From contig MPML01000022.1 in the NCBI GenBank assembly GCA_002238445.1, positions 1-64,000 of the forward strand: 64,000 bases of DNA. The letters are read 5' to 3'. Source of the DNA: Caldilineaceae bacterium bin5 (GTDB lineage: Bacteria; Chloroflexota; Anaerolineae; Caldilineales; Caldilineaceae). The notes beneath the pieces are model-generated. The model worked only from the letters and a program-made list of their open reading frames with translations, searched no databases and was not told the DNA's origin. Below, piece by piece: positions 45,297-54,324 of this stretch. Positions within the stretch are counted from its first letter, which is position 1. Each line of letters opens with the position of its first letter. The position numbers were made by a program, and so were the translations under genes.

Positions 45297-46631
45297 ATGC
45301 AGTCGAACAAGCTGAGCAGACGTCGTTTCTTGCAAAATTCGGCCCTACTTTCCTCCGGCACACTACTGGCGGCCTGCGTCGGTGTAGCGGACCCGGGGGC
45401 CTCCGAATCGGCCGCGTCAGGCGATGACGCGATGGCCGAGGCGACCGAGATCGAGTTCACCGTCTGGGGCTCCTGGGACGCCACCTACGGCCTGCTGATG
45501 GACGAGTATAAGACAACATCCAATACCACCGTCACGATCACTTCGGCGCCCTTCGGTCAGTACCATGACCGGCTGTTGACCCGCTTCGCGTCGGGCGACC
45601 TGCCCGACGTCGGCATGATCGTCGATTTCGACTTCGCCCGCTTCCAGAACCGGGGCTTCCTGACCGACCTGACCCACTATGTCGAAGCCCATCCCACCTG
45701 GGACATCAACGCGCCCGGCTACAATCACTTCTATGACGTGATTACCGACTTCTTCAAGTCGGAGGGCAAGCCGTACGCGATCCCGGCGGAAGTGAACCCG
45801 ATGGGAATCGGCTATAACATCGACATGTTTGAAGAGTTCGGCGTGACCACACCCTATGAACACTTCCAGAACGACACCTGGACATGGGACACCTTCGTCG
45901 AGACGGCCAAAGAGATGATGCGCGGCGAAGGCGACGAGAAGATCTGGGGCTGGACCAATGGCCCGGTGCGCATCTGGAACATCTCCAACCGCATCTGGCA
46001 GAATGGCGGCAATATATTCAACGAGGACAAGACCGAGGTACTCGTGGACCAGGAGGCCGCCGTTGAGGCGATCCAGTGGAAGTTCGACCTCTACCTGAAG
46101 CATGAACTGGGGCCGGCCAACCTGCGTTCGGCGGATGCCGGCGCCGGGGGCCTTTTCGATCAGGGCCGCCTGGCCCTGCGCGACGTGGGCACGTGGACGC
46201 GCAAGGGCATGGAAGGCTCGGACATCAACTGGGGCGTCGTGCCGCAGCCCAAGTCGGTGCAGTACGCCACCTGGACCGGCGGCTTCTCGTATACGATCCC
46301 CGTGGGCGCGCCCAATCCCGACGCGGCCTGGGATATGATCCAGTACACGGCATCGCTGGAAGGCGCGAAGTTCCTGCTGCGCAACGGTCATGCCGGCAGC
46401 TCGGTGAAAGCGGCGATGGAGTCGGACTCCTTCCTCTTCGAACCGCCCGCGCATCCCGAATCGTACCTGTTCATGATGGACACGGTGCACCCGCAGCCCT
46501 TCATCCGGCGCAACCAGGAGTTCCTGGAGATCTGGGACCGCGAGATGGACCTGGTGGCCATCGGCGAGAAATCAGCCGAAGAAGCCGCCGTCCAGATCAA
46601 GACCGAGACCGAGCCGCTGCTGGAGGCATAG
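45297..46631 (+). CDS. Carbohydrate ABC transporter substrate-binding lipoprotein 1
   Basis: 444 residues. The N-terminus has a twin-arginine motif (LSRRRFLQNSALL) and a lipobox (LLAAC, Cys near residue 28), so it is exported folded and lipid-anchored. The mature part is an extracellular solute-binding protein family 1 fold (IEFTVWGSWDATYGLLMDEY, PDVGMIVDFDFARF, WTWDTFVETAKEM). AAGGAGG lies before the ATG. It heads an operon with two permeases; no ATPase is present, so a shared ATPase elsewhere is implied. Substrate likely an oligosaccharide. Confidence 0.93.
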   Translation: MQSNKLSRRRFLQNSALLSSGTLLAACVGVADPGASESAASGDDAMAEATEIEFTVWGSWDATYGLLMDEYKTTSNTTVTITSAPFGQYHDRLLTRFASGDLPDVGMIVDFDFARFQNRGFLTDLTHYVEAHPTWDINAPGYNHFYDVITDFFKSEGKPYAIPAEVNPMGIGYNIDMFEEFGVTTPYEHFQNDTWTWDTFVETAKEMMRGEGDEKIWGWTNGPVRIWNISNRIWQNGGNIFNEDKTEVLVDQEAAVEAIQWKFDLYLKHELGPANLRSADAGAGGLFDQGRLALRDVGTWTRKGMEGSDINWGVVPQPKSVQYATWTGGFSYTIPVGAPNPDAAWDMIQYTASLEGAKFLLRNGHAGSSVKAAMESDSFLFEPPAHPESYLFMMDTVHPQPFIRRNQEFLEIWDREMDLVAIGEKSAEEAAVQIKTETEPLLEA

Positions 46632-46660
46632 CCGCGAGAAGAAAGTAATCAGGATTTTGA

Positions 46661-46706
46661 AGAGAGAAGCAGGGAAGGAGAAGCGTTCCCCTCCTTGCTT
46701 CTCTCT
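46661..46706 (+). terminator. Hairpin between binding-protein and permease genes
   Basis: AGAGAGAAGC and GCTTCTCTCT form the outer stem, with GGAAGGAG/CTCC inside. Such hairpins commonly stabilise or attenuate transcripts so that the binding protein is made in excess of the permeases. Confidence 0.55.
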
Positions 46707-46735
46707 CTACACCATCGCAATTTCGGAGAACAACG

Positions 46736-47665
46736 ATGGCGACCGGCCAAAAGGCGCAAACGGTTTCCGCTCCCTGGTCCATTTTGCGGCCCAAGGAGAG
46801 ACGGCACAGAGATCTTTATGTCGCGCTTCTGTTTCTGGCGCCCAGCCTGCTTGGTCTGTTCCTGCTACAGGTGCTCCCGATTGGCACCGCCCTGGTGCTG
46901 GGTGTTTCCGAGTGGAACATTATCGACCCGGTCAAGTTCGTCGGTCTGAAAAATTTCGTCGAAGTTGCCACCGACGCAACCTTCTACCACACGCTCGAGA
47001 ACACGCTCTATATCACAGTTGGACTGGAGATTCTCAACACGCTCCTGGGGTTGTGCGCAGCGCTGCTGCTGAAAAACGCGATGCGCGGCATCGACCTCTA
47101 CCGTACGATCTACTTCCTGCCCCTGATCACCACCTGGGCCGCGGTCGCGATCGCCTGGCGCTACATGTACAGCCTGGAGGGCCCGATCAACGCCATGCTG
47201 GGGCCGTTGGGAATCGACCCGATCCCGTGGCTGTCGCGTCCCGAATGGGCCATGCCGGCAGTCATCATCACCATCACCTGGAAGACTCTCTCCTGGAAGA
47301 CAATTATTCTGCTGGCCGGTCTGCAATCGATACCGAATGAGTTTTACGAGGCGTCAAGCATCGACGGCGCATCGAGGTTGCAACAGTTCTGGAAGATCAC
47401 GCTGCCGCTGCTCTCGCCGGCGCTGTTTTTCGCCCTGATCATCGGCATCATCAACACGCTCCAGATCTTCGACCCGATATTCATCATGACCGACGGCGGC
47501 CCGGCCGATTCGACCCGGACTTTGAGCTACTACATCTACACACGCGGCTTCCAAAACCTGCGCATGGGGTACGCGGCGGCGCTCTCCTGGGTCCTGTTCG
47601 CTATTATTCTGCTCTTTACCCTCATCCAATGGATCTTACAGAAACGATGGGTCTTCTACCAGTAG
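46736..47665 (+). CDS. Carbohydrate ABC transporter permease (MalF/UgpA type)
   Basis: 309 residues, six transmembrane segments. YVALLFLAPSLLGLFLLQVL is the first helix; the EAA loop is YEASSIDGASRLQQFWKITLPLLSP, the contact for the ATPase. ATG lies 6 nt after GGAGAACAACG. Membrane partner of the downstream permease, importing sugar delivered by the lipoprotein at 45297. Confidence 0.94.
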   Translation: MATGQKAQTVSAPWSILRPKERRHRDLYVALLFLAPSLLGLFLLQVLPIGTALVLGVSEWNIIDPVKFVGLKNFVEVATDATFYHTLENTLYITVGLEILNTLLGLCAALLLKNAMRGIDLYRTIYFLPLITTWAAVAIAWRYMYSLEGPINAMLGPLGIDPIPWLSRPEWAMPAVIITITWKTLSWKTIILLAGLQSIPNEFYEASSIDGASRLQQFWKITLPLLSPALFFALIIGIINTLQIFDPIFIMTDGGPADSTRTLSYYIYTRGFQNLRMGYAAALSWVLFAIILLFTLIQWILQKRWVFYQ

Positions 47666-47743
47666 ACAGCGCCAGCCAACTGAAGGGAGTACGTTTTAGC
47701 CTTGCGCCGCAGGGCGGAAGCGCGAACGGCGCGGAGGTACTTG

Positions 47744-48568
47744 ATGAAACTTAGGCGCAGGGAAACTATCAGCCTGCAGTTGGTCACACTCTTGGGCGCC
47801 GCAGCCCTACTGTTCCCTTTCCTGTGGATGATTTCGGCGTCGTTGCAGACCTTGCAGGAGGTTGAATCGTTTCCGCCGATTTGGATACCGGAAGTGCCGC
47901 AGTGGGCCAACTACGTCGACGCGGTGGTCAACTACAACATCGGCCGCGCGCTGATCAACAGCGCCGTCATTACAACCGTCTCGGTGGTTGGCCAGTTGAT
48001 CGTCTGTTCGCTGGGCGCCTACGCCTTCTCGCGCCTGCGCTTCCCCGGCCGCGACACCCTATTCCTGCTCTTTCTGGCGACGATGATGATCCCGCATTAC
48101 GTGACCATCATCCCGCTGTACACGATGGTCTGGTCTGCCGGGCTGATCGATACCTACACCGCGCTTATCTTCCCCGGCCTTTTCAGCCCGTTCGGCACTT
48201 TTTTGCTGCGCCAGTTCTTCAACCAGATCCCGATCAGCCTGGATGAGGCGACGTTGATCGACGGCGGCAACCACTGGCATATCTACCTGTACGTGATTAT
48301 GCCGCTCTCCCGCGGTGGTCTGGGCGCGCTGGGTATCTTCAGCTTCCTCGGCATCTGGAACACGCTTTTCTGGCCGGTCCTGGTGATCAACTCCAAGGAG
48401 CTGTTCACGCTCCCACTGGCCCTGGCGATGGCGCAGGGGCAGTTCGTAACGCTGATCCATATCCAGATGGCCGGCTCGGTAATCGCCTGTGTGCCGGTCA
48501 TCGTGGTCTTCCTGATGCTGCAGAAGCAGTTCATCGCCAGCATCGCTTTGAGCGGAATGAAGCAGTAG
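47744..48568 (+). CDS. Carbohydrate ABC transporter permease (MalG/UgpE type)
   Basis: 274 residues from ATG at 47744, chosen for GGAGG 7 nt upstream; a TTG at 47702 would add 14 residues. Six helices; EAA loop LDEATLIDGGNHWHIYLYVIMPLSR; C-terminus QKQFIASIALSGMKQ. Pairs with the MalF-type protein. MITE copy C begins 26 bp after the stop. Confidence 0.94.
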   Translation: MKLRRRETISLQLVTLLGAAALLFPFLWMISASLQTLQEVESFPPIWIPEVPQWANYVDAVVNYNIGRALINSAVITTVSVVGQLIVCSLGAYAFSRLRFPGRDTLFLLFLATMMIPHYVTIIPLYTMVWSAGLIDTYTALIFPGLFSPFGTFLLRQFFNQIPISLDEATLIDGGNHWHIYLYVIMPLSRGGLGALGIFSFLGIWNTLFWPVLVINSKELFTLPLALAMAQGQFVTLIHIQMAGSVIACVPVIVVFLMLQKQFIASIALSGMKQ

Positions 48569-48593
48569 AGCAGTTTTCAATTTCGAGCTTTTA

Positions 48594-48885
48594 GGTAACT
48601 ACTCAGCCACTACTGATTTGCGAACTGAATGAGGCGAGTGAAGGTGTTTACTCTCTCCTCATTCTCTGTTTTTGGGCGGTCGGGCCTTCGGCCCTCCCTT
48701 GTGCAGGGGCTGCGCCCCCGCAACGCCCCGCTCAAAAAACATGCCTCATCCACCGTACGCCGTAATTCCAGCGGTGCGTCTTATCCAAGGTGGCGGCGGC
48801 CAACGAGTACACGATGAGGTAGCCCGAATGGCGGCGTGACTGAAGGTCTGGTCCACACAGGCACTGTATATGGCTTAGTAGTTAC
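48594..48885. mobile_element. MITE-like element, copy C, inverted orientation (292 bp)
   Basis: Left GTAACTACTCAGCC and right GGCTTAGTAGTTAC are complementary at 13 of 14 positions. The core (48674-48730) is inverted relative to the other copies. It separates the two ABC importer operons. Confidence 0.85.
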
Positions 48886-49006
48886 GTTTCTAGTTTTTAG
48901 TGAACACCAGCGGGTAGTCGTTCGTTCTTGGTAGGCGCTTATCGGGCTACTGAAACGAAGACCAAAAACGCAGCGTGATTGCGCATCAATTCAAAGGAGA
49001 TTGGCT

Positions 49007-50362
49007 ATGACAGCTGGAAAACTGAGCAGACGACATTTCCTGAAGGGATCGGCGCTGGTTGCGGGGGGCGCGTTGATGGCAGCGTGCGCACCCGTGGCAG
49101 GCGACTCGGGCGCGACGGCGGCAGACGAAGGCGAATCGATGTCGGAAGAGCCGGTCGAACTGGTCGCCCAGTACTGGGGCACGCGCCCGGAGTTCATCGA
49201 AGACCGTGAAATAATGGCCCAGCGGATGACTGAGAAGTTCCCGAACGTGACGGCCAGCCAGAATTCGGTGCCGGGCGGACAGTACGGCGAAAAGGTGCTG
49301 ACGGCGATCGCGGCCGGGACTCCGCCCGACACGATGCAACTGAACCACAGGTGGGAACCGTTTTTCCGGGGCCAGGAAGCGCTGCTGAACGTGATTCCTT
49401 TCGCCGACGCGGACGACGAGTTCACCTTCGATGTGTTCTACCCGCGCATTATCGAACTGGGCACGAACGAAGGCGAGCTGGTTACCGTTCCGCGCGGATG
49501 GAACCCGTTTGTTATCTACTACAACCGGGCGCTCTTCGCTGAGGCCGGCCTGGATGATCTGCCCACCTCGTGGGAAAACGATACCTGGAACTGGGACTCG
49601 TTCCTGGAGACGGCCCGGGCCCTTACGGCAGATTCCGACGGGGACGGCAGGACGGACGTGTACGGCATGTTCTTCCCTTACTGGTATCCATTCCTGCTGC
49701 TCGGCGGCGGGGACGTGCTGTCAGACGACCAGAAGTCCTCAGGCCTCGACAGCCCGGAAGCGCTGGCTGCGCTGCAGTGGCTGGCAGATTTGCGGCTGAC
49801 GCATAATGTCTCCCCGTCACCGGCCGAAATCGAGGGGCTTGGCAGCGCACAGGACCTCTTCACGGCCGGGCGGGTTGCGATGTTCACAGCCGGCGCGTGG
49901 GGGATCGGCGCGCTGACGCGCGTTGAGGGGCTGGACTGGGATGTCGGGCCGCTGCCGCGCGCGGCGGGCCAGCCTCCGGTTGGCTATACCCAATACTATG
50001 GTCACGGCATTCCCAAGGGCACGCAGAGCGCGGATTGGTCGTGGGAATACCTCAAGATCATCAGCGACGAGGAAAGCAACATCACGGTGGCGCAGACGAT
50101 CGGCGACGTACCTGCGATGAGCCATATTGCCGAGAGCGAATACTTCGCGGGTCTGCCCAAACCGCCGACGCGGCAGGTGTTTATCGACAGCGCCCCCCAC
50201 ATGCAGGTCTGGCCCACGATCGCACCGATTACGGAGATCATGTCGAGGGCGATTACGCCTGAGCTGAACCTGGCATTTCTGGGGGAGAAGTCGGTTGAGG
50301 ACGCGGTCGCGGCGGCCGGACCCCAGGTCGACGAGATCCTCGCCGGATTCTGGGGAAATTAG
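49007..50362 (+). CDS. Carbohydrate ABC transporter substrate-binding lipoprotein 2
   Basis: 451 residues from ATG at 49007, with AAAGGAG upstream; a TTG at 49001 is possible. Twin-arginine motif LSRRHFLKGSALV and lipobox LMAAC. Mature fold is solute-binding family 1 (VELVAQYWGTRPEF, WNPFVIYYNRALFAEAGLDD, NWDSFLETARAL). Only loosely similar to the protein at 45297. Operon with two permeases, sulfatase and glycosidases downstream, so the substrate may come from a sulfated glycan. A strong terminator-like hairpin follows. Confidence 0.93.
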   Translation: MTAGKLSRRHFLKGSALVAGGALMAACAPVAGDSGATAADEGESMSEEPVELVAQYWGTRPEFIEDREIMAQRMTEKFPNVTASQNSVPGGQYGEKVLTAIAAGTPPDTMQLNHRWEPFFRGQEALLNVIPFADADDEFTFDVFYPRIIELGTNEGELVTVPRGWNPFVIYYNRALFAEAGLDDLPTSWENDTWNWDSFLETARALTADSDGDGRTDVYGMFFPYWYPFLLLGGGDVLSDDQKSSGLDSPEALAALQWLADLRLTHNVSPSPAEIEGLGSAQDLFTAGRVAMFTAGAWGIGALTRVEGLDWDVGPLPRAAGQPPVGYTQYYGHGIPKGTQSADWSWEYLKIISDEESNITVAQTIGDVPAMSHIAESEYFAGLPKPPTRQVFIDSAPHMQVWPTIAPITEIMSRAITPELNLAFLGEKSVEDAVAAAGPQVDEILAGFWGN

Positions 50363-50401
50363 TATTGATACGTTGAGATTTCCCCGTTAATGTATGCATC
50401 C

Positions 50402-50432
50402 AAAGAGGAGAGGATTGCTTCCTCTCCTCTTT
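50402..50432 (+). terminator. Strong hairpin after binding protein 2
   Basis: AAAGAGGAGAGGA and TCCTCTCCTCTTT form a perfect 13-bp stem with a 5-nt loop, ending in T. It lies 40 nt after the stop and 88 nt before the permease start, so partial termination would lower permease expression. Confidence 0.75.
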
Positions 50433-50519
50433 TGGTTTGGACCATGGATTAACGGCCGGCGGCGGGGCGCGCGCCGGGCCGCTATCCGCTGACCACTGAT
50501 TTTCGGAAAGGGAGAGGTG

Positions 50520-51482
50520 ATGGGCAGCAGTCAGGCGCAGGTTGGACAGGCCGTGGGAAGTACCGCGGCCGGAAAACGACCGCGTATGAGCGGCATCGCG
50601 CGCAAGGAAGCGATCGCCGGTTATATCGCGATTTCACCTTGGCTGCTGGGGTTCATAATATTTCAACTGGCGCCGATCCTGGCGGCCTTCTATATCAGTT
50701 CGACCGAATGGCGCATCCTGGCGGCGCCCGAGTTTATCGGCATGCAGAACTTCGACAAGCTGCTGTTTGGGGATGACCTTTTCTGGCAAAGCATCAAAGT
50801 GACGGTCATCTACGTCATCTTCCGCGTGCCTGTCTCGGCCGTACTTTCGCTCGCGCTGGCGTTGCTGATGAATCAGCAGCTCGCCGGCCGCCGCCTCTTC
50901 CGCACCATCTACTATCTGCCCGCCGTCATCCCTCTGGTGGCGGTCAGCATGATGTGGATCTGGATCTTCAACCCGGAATACGGGGTGCTCAACTCTTTCA
51001 TCCGGCTGTTCGGCATCGAAGGACCGCAGTGGATTCATTCGTCGCGCTGGGCGCTGCCGGCGCTGATTATCATGAGTCTGTGGCAGGTGGGGACGGGCAT
51101 GGTCATCTTTCTGGCCGGCCTGCAGGGCATCCCGGCCCATCTCTACGAGGCGGCGACGATCGATGGCGCCAACACGTGGCAGCGATTTCTGAAAGTCACC
51201 TTGCCGATGCTTTCCCCCGTCGTTCTCTTTGCCCTGGTGATGAACGTTATCGGCAGCTTCCAGATCTTTACGCAGGCCTACATCATGACGCAGGGCGGCC
51301 CGGGGAACGCGACCCTCTTTCTTGTGCTCTACATCTACCGCAACGCCTTCGAATGGTTCCACATGGGCTATGCTTCGGCGCTGGCTTGGGTCCTCTTCCT
51401 GGTGGTTCTGGTCATCTCGCTGGCCATGTTGCGGTCGTCGGAACACTGGGTGCATTACGAAGGTAGAACTGGGGGCGCTTGA
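50520..51482 (+). CDS. Carbohydrate ABC transporter permease (MalF/UgpA type)
   Basis: 320 residues from ATG at 50520 (GTG at 50517 is the adjacent alternative); GGGAGAGG lies upstream. Six helices, YIAISPWLLGFIIFQLAPIL being the first; EAA loop YEAATIDGANTWQRFLKVTLPML. The stop overlaps the next start by 4 nt. Confidence 0.94.
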   Translation: MGSSQAQVGQAVGSTAAGKRPRMSGIARKEAIAGYIAISPWLLGFIIFQLAPILAAFYISSTEWRILAAPEFIGMQNFDKLLFGDDLFWQSIKVTVIYVIFRVPVSAVLSLALALLMNQQLAGRRLFRTIYYLPAVIPLVAVSMMWIWIFNPEYGVLNSFIRLFGIEGPQWIHSSRWALPALIIMSLWQVGTGMVIFLAGLQGIPAHLYEAATIDGANTWQRFLKVTLPMLSPVVLFALVMNVIGSFQIFTQAYIMTQGGPGNATLFLVLYIYRNAFEWFHMGYASALAWVLFLVVLVISLAMLRSSEHWVHYEGRTGGA

Positions 51483-52378
51483 TAGTGGCCACCGGACACC
51501 CGCAGCGAACGATGAGAAACACGATCGGTTTGCCGTCGAATCGATATCAGCTATTGAACCTGTCCAGCAGGCTTCTGATCCATCTGCTGGCGCTGGCGGG
51601 CGCGGCTGCCTTCCTGGTACCCTTTTTGTGGATGATCTCCACTTCGCTGAAGCCGATGGAGAAGATCTTCCAGTACCCGCCGCAGTGGATGCCGGACCCG
51701 ATCCTGTGGCGCAACTACATCGAGGCGCTGACGGTGATGCCGTTTGGCCTCTATTTCCGCAATTCGATATATGTCACCGTTCTGAGTGTGGCGGGGCAGA
51801 TACTTTCTTCGGCGGTTGTCGCCTATGGCTTTGCCCGTCTGCGCTTTCCCGGGCGGAATATTCTCTTCATCATACTGCTGGCGACGATGATGCTGCCCTG
51901 GCAGGTGACGATGATCCCGCTCTTCATCCTCTATCGCAATCTGGATTGGATCAATACGTATTATCCTCTGATTGTGCCCAACTTCCTGGGCGGCAGCCCC
52001 TTCTTCATCTTTTTGCTGCGCCAGTTCTTCCTTACGCTGCCGCTGGAGCTGGATGAGGCGGCCAAGCTGGACGGCTGCGGGCCGTTCCGCATATTGTGGC
52101 AGATTCTGCTGCCGTTGGCGGTACCGGGCTTGACGACGGTTGCCATCTTCAGTTTTCTGTGGAACTGGAACGAGTTTCTGTGGCCGCTGATAGTCCTGAA
52201 CGACGTCGACAAGTGGACGATTCCGCTGGGGCTGAACGGTTTCCGCGACCAGTACGGGACCGACTGGAATCATCTGATGGCGGCCTCGTTTGTGGCCTCG
52301 CTGCCGGTCATCATTATATTTTTCATTTTCCAGAGCTATTTCATTCAGGGGATCGCGACGACGGGGGCGAAGGGGTAA
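51479..52378 (+). CDS. Carbohydrate ABC transporter permease (MalG/UgpE type)
   Basis: 299 residues if TTG at 51479 is used, which overlaps the preceding stop (TTGA); ATG at 51512 is the alternative and has no clear ribosome site. Six helices; EAA loop LDEAAKLDGCGPFRILWQILLP; C-terminus QSYFIQGIATTGAKG. Pairs with the permease at 50520. Confidence 0.92.
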   Translation: MIVATGHPQRTMRNTIGLPSNRYQLLNLSSRLLIHLLALAGAAAFLVPFLWMISTSLKPMEKIFQYPPQWMPDPILWRNYIEALTVMPFGLYFRNSIYVTVLSVAGQILSSAVVAYGFARLRFPGRNILFIILLATMMLPWQVTMIPLFILYRNLDWINTYYPLIVPNFLGGSPFFIFLLRQFFLTLPLELDEAAKLDGCGPFRILWQILLPLAVPGLTTVAIFSFLWNWNEFLWPLIVLNDVDKWTIPLGLNGFRDQYGTDWNHLMAASFVASLPVIIIFFIFQSYFIQGIATTGAKG

Positions 52379-52455
52379 GGGCTGGGGGGAACGGCGGGAG
52401 AACGGCGGGGAGAACGGCAGGGGGAGTGAGAGACGTCTTATCGCTTGTGGCAATT

Positions 52456-53937
52456 ATGGAGAGTTATTCGATGCGCGCGGAGAATGTCCTTTTTATCCTG
52501 ACGGACCAGTGGCCGGCTTCGGCTTTCAGTTTTTGCGGGGCGGATATCCCCACTCCTAATATCGACCGGCTGGCGGCTGAGGGGACGGTCTTCAGCAACG
52601 CCTTTACGACCTGCCCGCTGTGTACGCCGGCGCGGGGCACGCTGTTGACGGGGCGCTGGCCGCACGACACAGGGATTACCGACAATTACGCGGTGGGCTA
52701 TTCGCAACAGTTTTCGCCGCCGCTGACGGAACGCACCTGGATCGATGAGGCCGCCCGGCTGGGCTACCACGTAGGCTACTTTGGCAAGTGGCATCTGGGG
52801 CCGATCAACCCGGAGGCGCGCGGCGCCCACGGTTTTGATCCCAACGCAGAGGCGCACCGCCAACCCTATGATCCGGAAACGAGCAACTTCTCCTACCAGT
52901 TCGCCAAGAACAACTACGAACGGCAGGAACAGGGGCTGATCAGAGGCCGCGCGCCGTTCTGGGGCGATACTGCGCAGCCCAAAGAGGAGTGCTCGCCATT
53001 TCCGGTGATGGAAAACGGCGTCTGCTTCCTCGAGGAGTGGGCTGCGGGCGATCAGGGCAAACCGTTCTTTCTGACGGTTTCCTCGGCGGAGCCGCACTTC
53101 CCGCACCATCTGCCCGAGCCGTACATCGGCATCGCTCAGGAGCTGAAAGAGAAGGTCGAACTGCCGGCTAACTTGCGTGATAACTGCGCGGGCAGGCCCT
53201 GGTTTCACGCGGTGGCCTGGTGGCCGTGCATGGACACGTCGCCGCTGGATGAGGAGGAGTGGCGCACGGTCGTGGCCTACTCGCACGCGCATATCATGAT
53301 GGTAGACGAGGCGATCGGGCGGGTGCTGGACACATTGGAGCGACTGGGGTTGCGGGAGTCGACGACGGTGGTCTTTGTGGCAGACCACGGCGATATGGAG
53401 GGCGGGCACAACCGCTTCGACAAGGGGGCCTATTTCTATGAGGAGGTCTGGCGCATTCCGCTGATCATACGCAGGCCGGACAGGGCGCGGGCAACGCAGG
53501 ATGCCTACGTTTCACTGATCGACGTGGGCGAGACGCTGTTCAGCCTGATTGACGCCGCGGCGACGGCGGAGCGGCCGCGCGCCGGGCGGGATCTACTGCC
53601 GCTGGTGGGGACGGGCAGGCGCCCTGACAGTTGGCCGCAAACGGCGTACGGCGTCTACAATCTCTATAATGGCATGAATTTTGCGGTGCGCGCGATCCGC
53701 AATGAACGGTACAAGTACGTCTGGAATCCGCAGGACATAGACGAGCTCTACGATCTGGAGGCCGACCCGCACGAGATGGAGAACCTGACAGAAGAGCCGG
53801 GCCTGGCGGACACCCAAGCCGAGCTCCGTAAACAACTGATACACTGGCTGGCCGAAATCGGAGACGATCTGCCCAGTCGGGTCGAGCTGCTTCCGCCGGC
53901 GGGCACGATTGTGGCGACGGGTGAAGCGGGACCGTAA
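52456..53937 (+). CDS. Sulfatase (formylglycine-dependent, type I)
   Basis: 493 residues from ATG at 52456; ATG at 52471 is possible. The metal site opens with NVLFILTDQW, and the active-site motif C56-T-P-A-R60 (CxPxR, Cys converted to formylglycine) is followed by GTLLTGRWPHDTGI. VFVADHGDMEGGHNRFDKG provides further metal ligands. No signal peptide, so cytoplasmic. Directly after the second ABC importer, suggesting desulfation of imported sugars. Confidence 0.93.
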   Translation: MESYSMRAENVLFILTDQWPASAFSFCGADIPTPNIDRLAAEGTVFSNAFTTCPLCTPARGTLLTGRWPHDTGITDNYAVGYSQQFSPPLTERTWIDEAARLGYHVGYFGKWHLGPINPEARGAHGFDPNAEAHRQPYDPETSNFSYQFAKNNYERQEQGLIRGRAPFWGDTAQPKEECSPFPVMENGVCFLEEWAAGDQGKPFFLTVSSAEPHFPHHLPEPYIGIAQELKEKVELPANLRDNCAGRPWFHAVAWWPCMDTSPLDEEEWRTVVAYSHAHIMMVDEAIGRVLDTLERLGLRESTTVVFVADHGDMEGGHNRFDKGAYFYEEVWRIPLIIRRPDRARATQDAYVSLIDVGETLFSLIDAAATAERPRAGRDLLPLVGTGRRPDSWPQTAYGVYNLYNGMNFAVRAIRNERYKYVWNPQDIDELYDLEADPHEMENLTEEPGLADTQAELRKQLIHWLAEIGDDLPSRVELLPPAGTIVATGEAGP

Positions 53938-53970
53938 GGGCAGTTTTTAGTAGTCAGTTTTTAGTTTTTA

Positions 53971-54300
53971 GGTAACTATTTAGCCATATACAGTGCCTGT
54001 CTTGACCAGCCCTTCATCTTCGCCGCCATTCGGGCTTTGTGATGGTGGATTCGGTTGGCGGCAGCCACGTCGCTGGAGCCGCACGGCTGGAATGCGCACA
54101 CACGGTCGGTGAGGGATGGTTTTGGAGGGGGGCGTTGCGGGGGCGCAGCCCCTGCACAAGGGAGGGCCGAAGGCCCGACCGCCCATATGAGTGTCAGTCC
54201 CTGGCGGCGCTCGCGGGCTTCCTGACAGCAGGGGTCAGGGGTAAGTGACGCCTTCGCTTGCCGCGTTCAGGGTCGCGAATTGCTTTGGCTGAACCGTTAC
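53971..54300. mobile_element. MITE-like element, copy D (330 bp)
   Basis: Left end GTAACTATTTAGCC and right end TGGCTGAACCGTTAC are more degenerate; the core at 54126-54184 is intact. Extra DNA after the core makes it the longest copy. It lies between sulfatase and GH2 genes. Confidence 0.75.
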
Positions 54301-54324
54301 GAACAGATAAGGAACAGACTACCT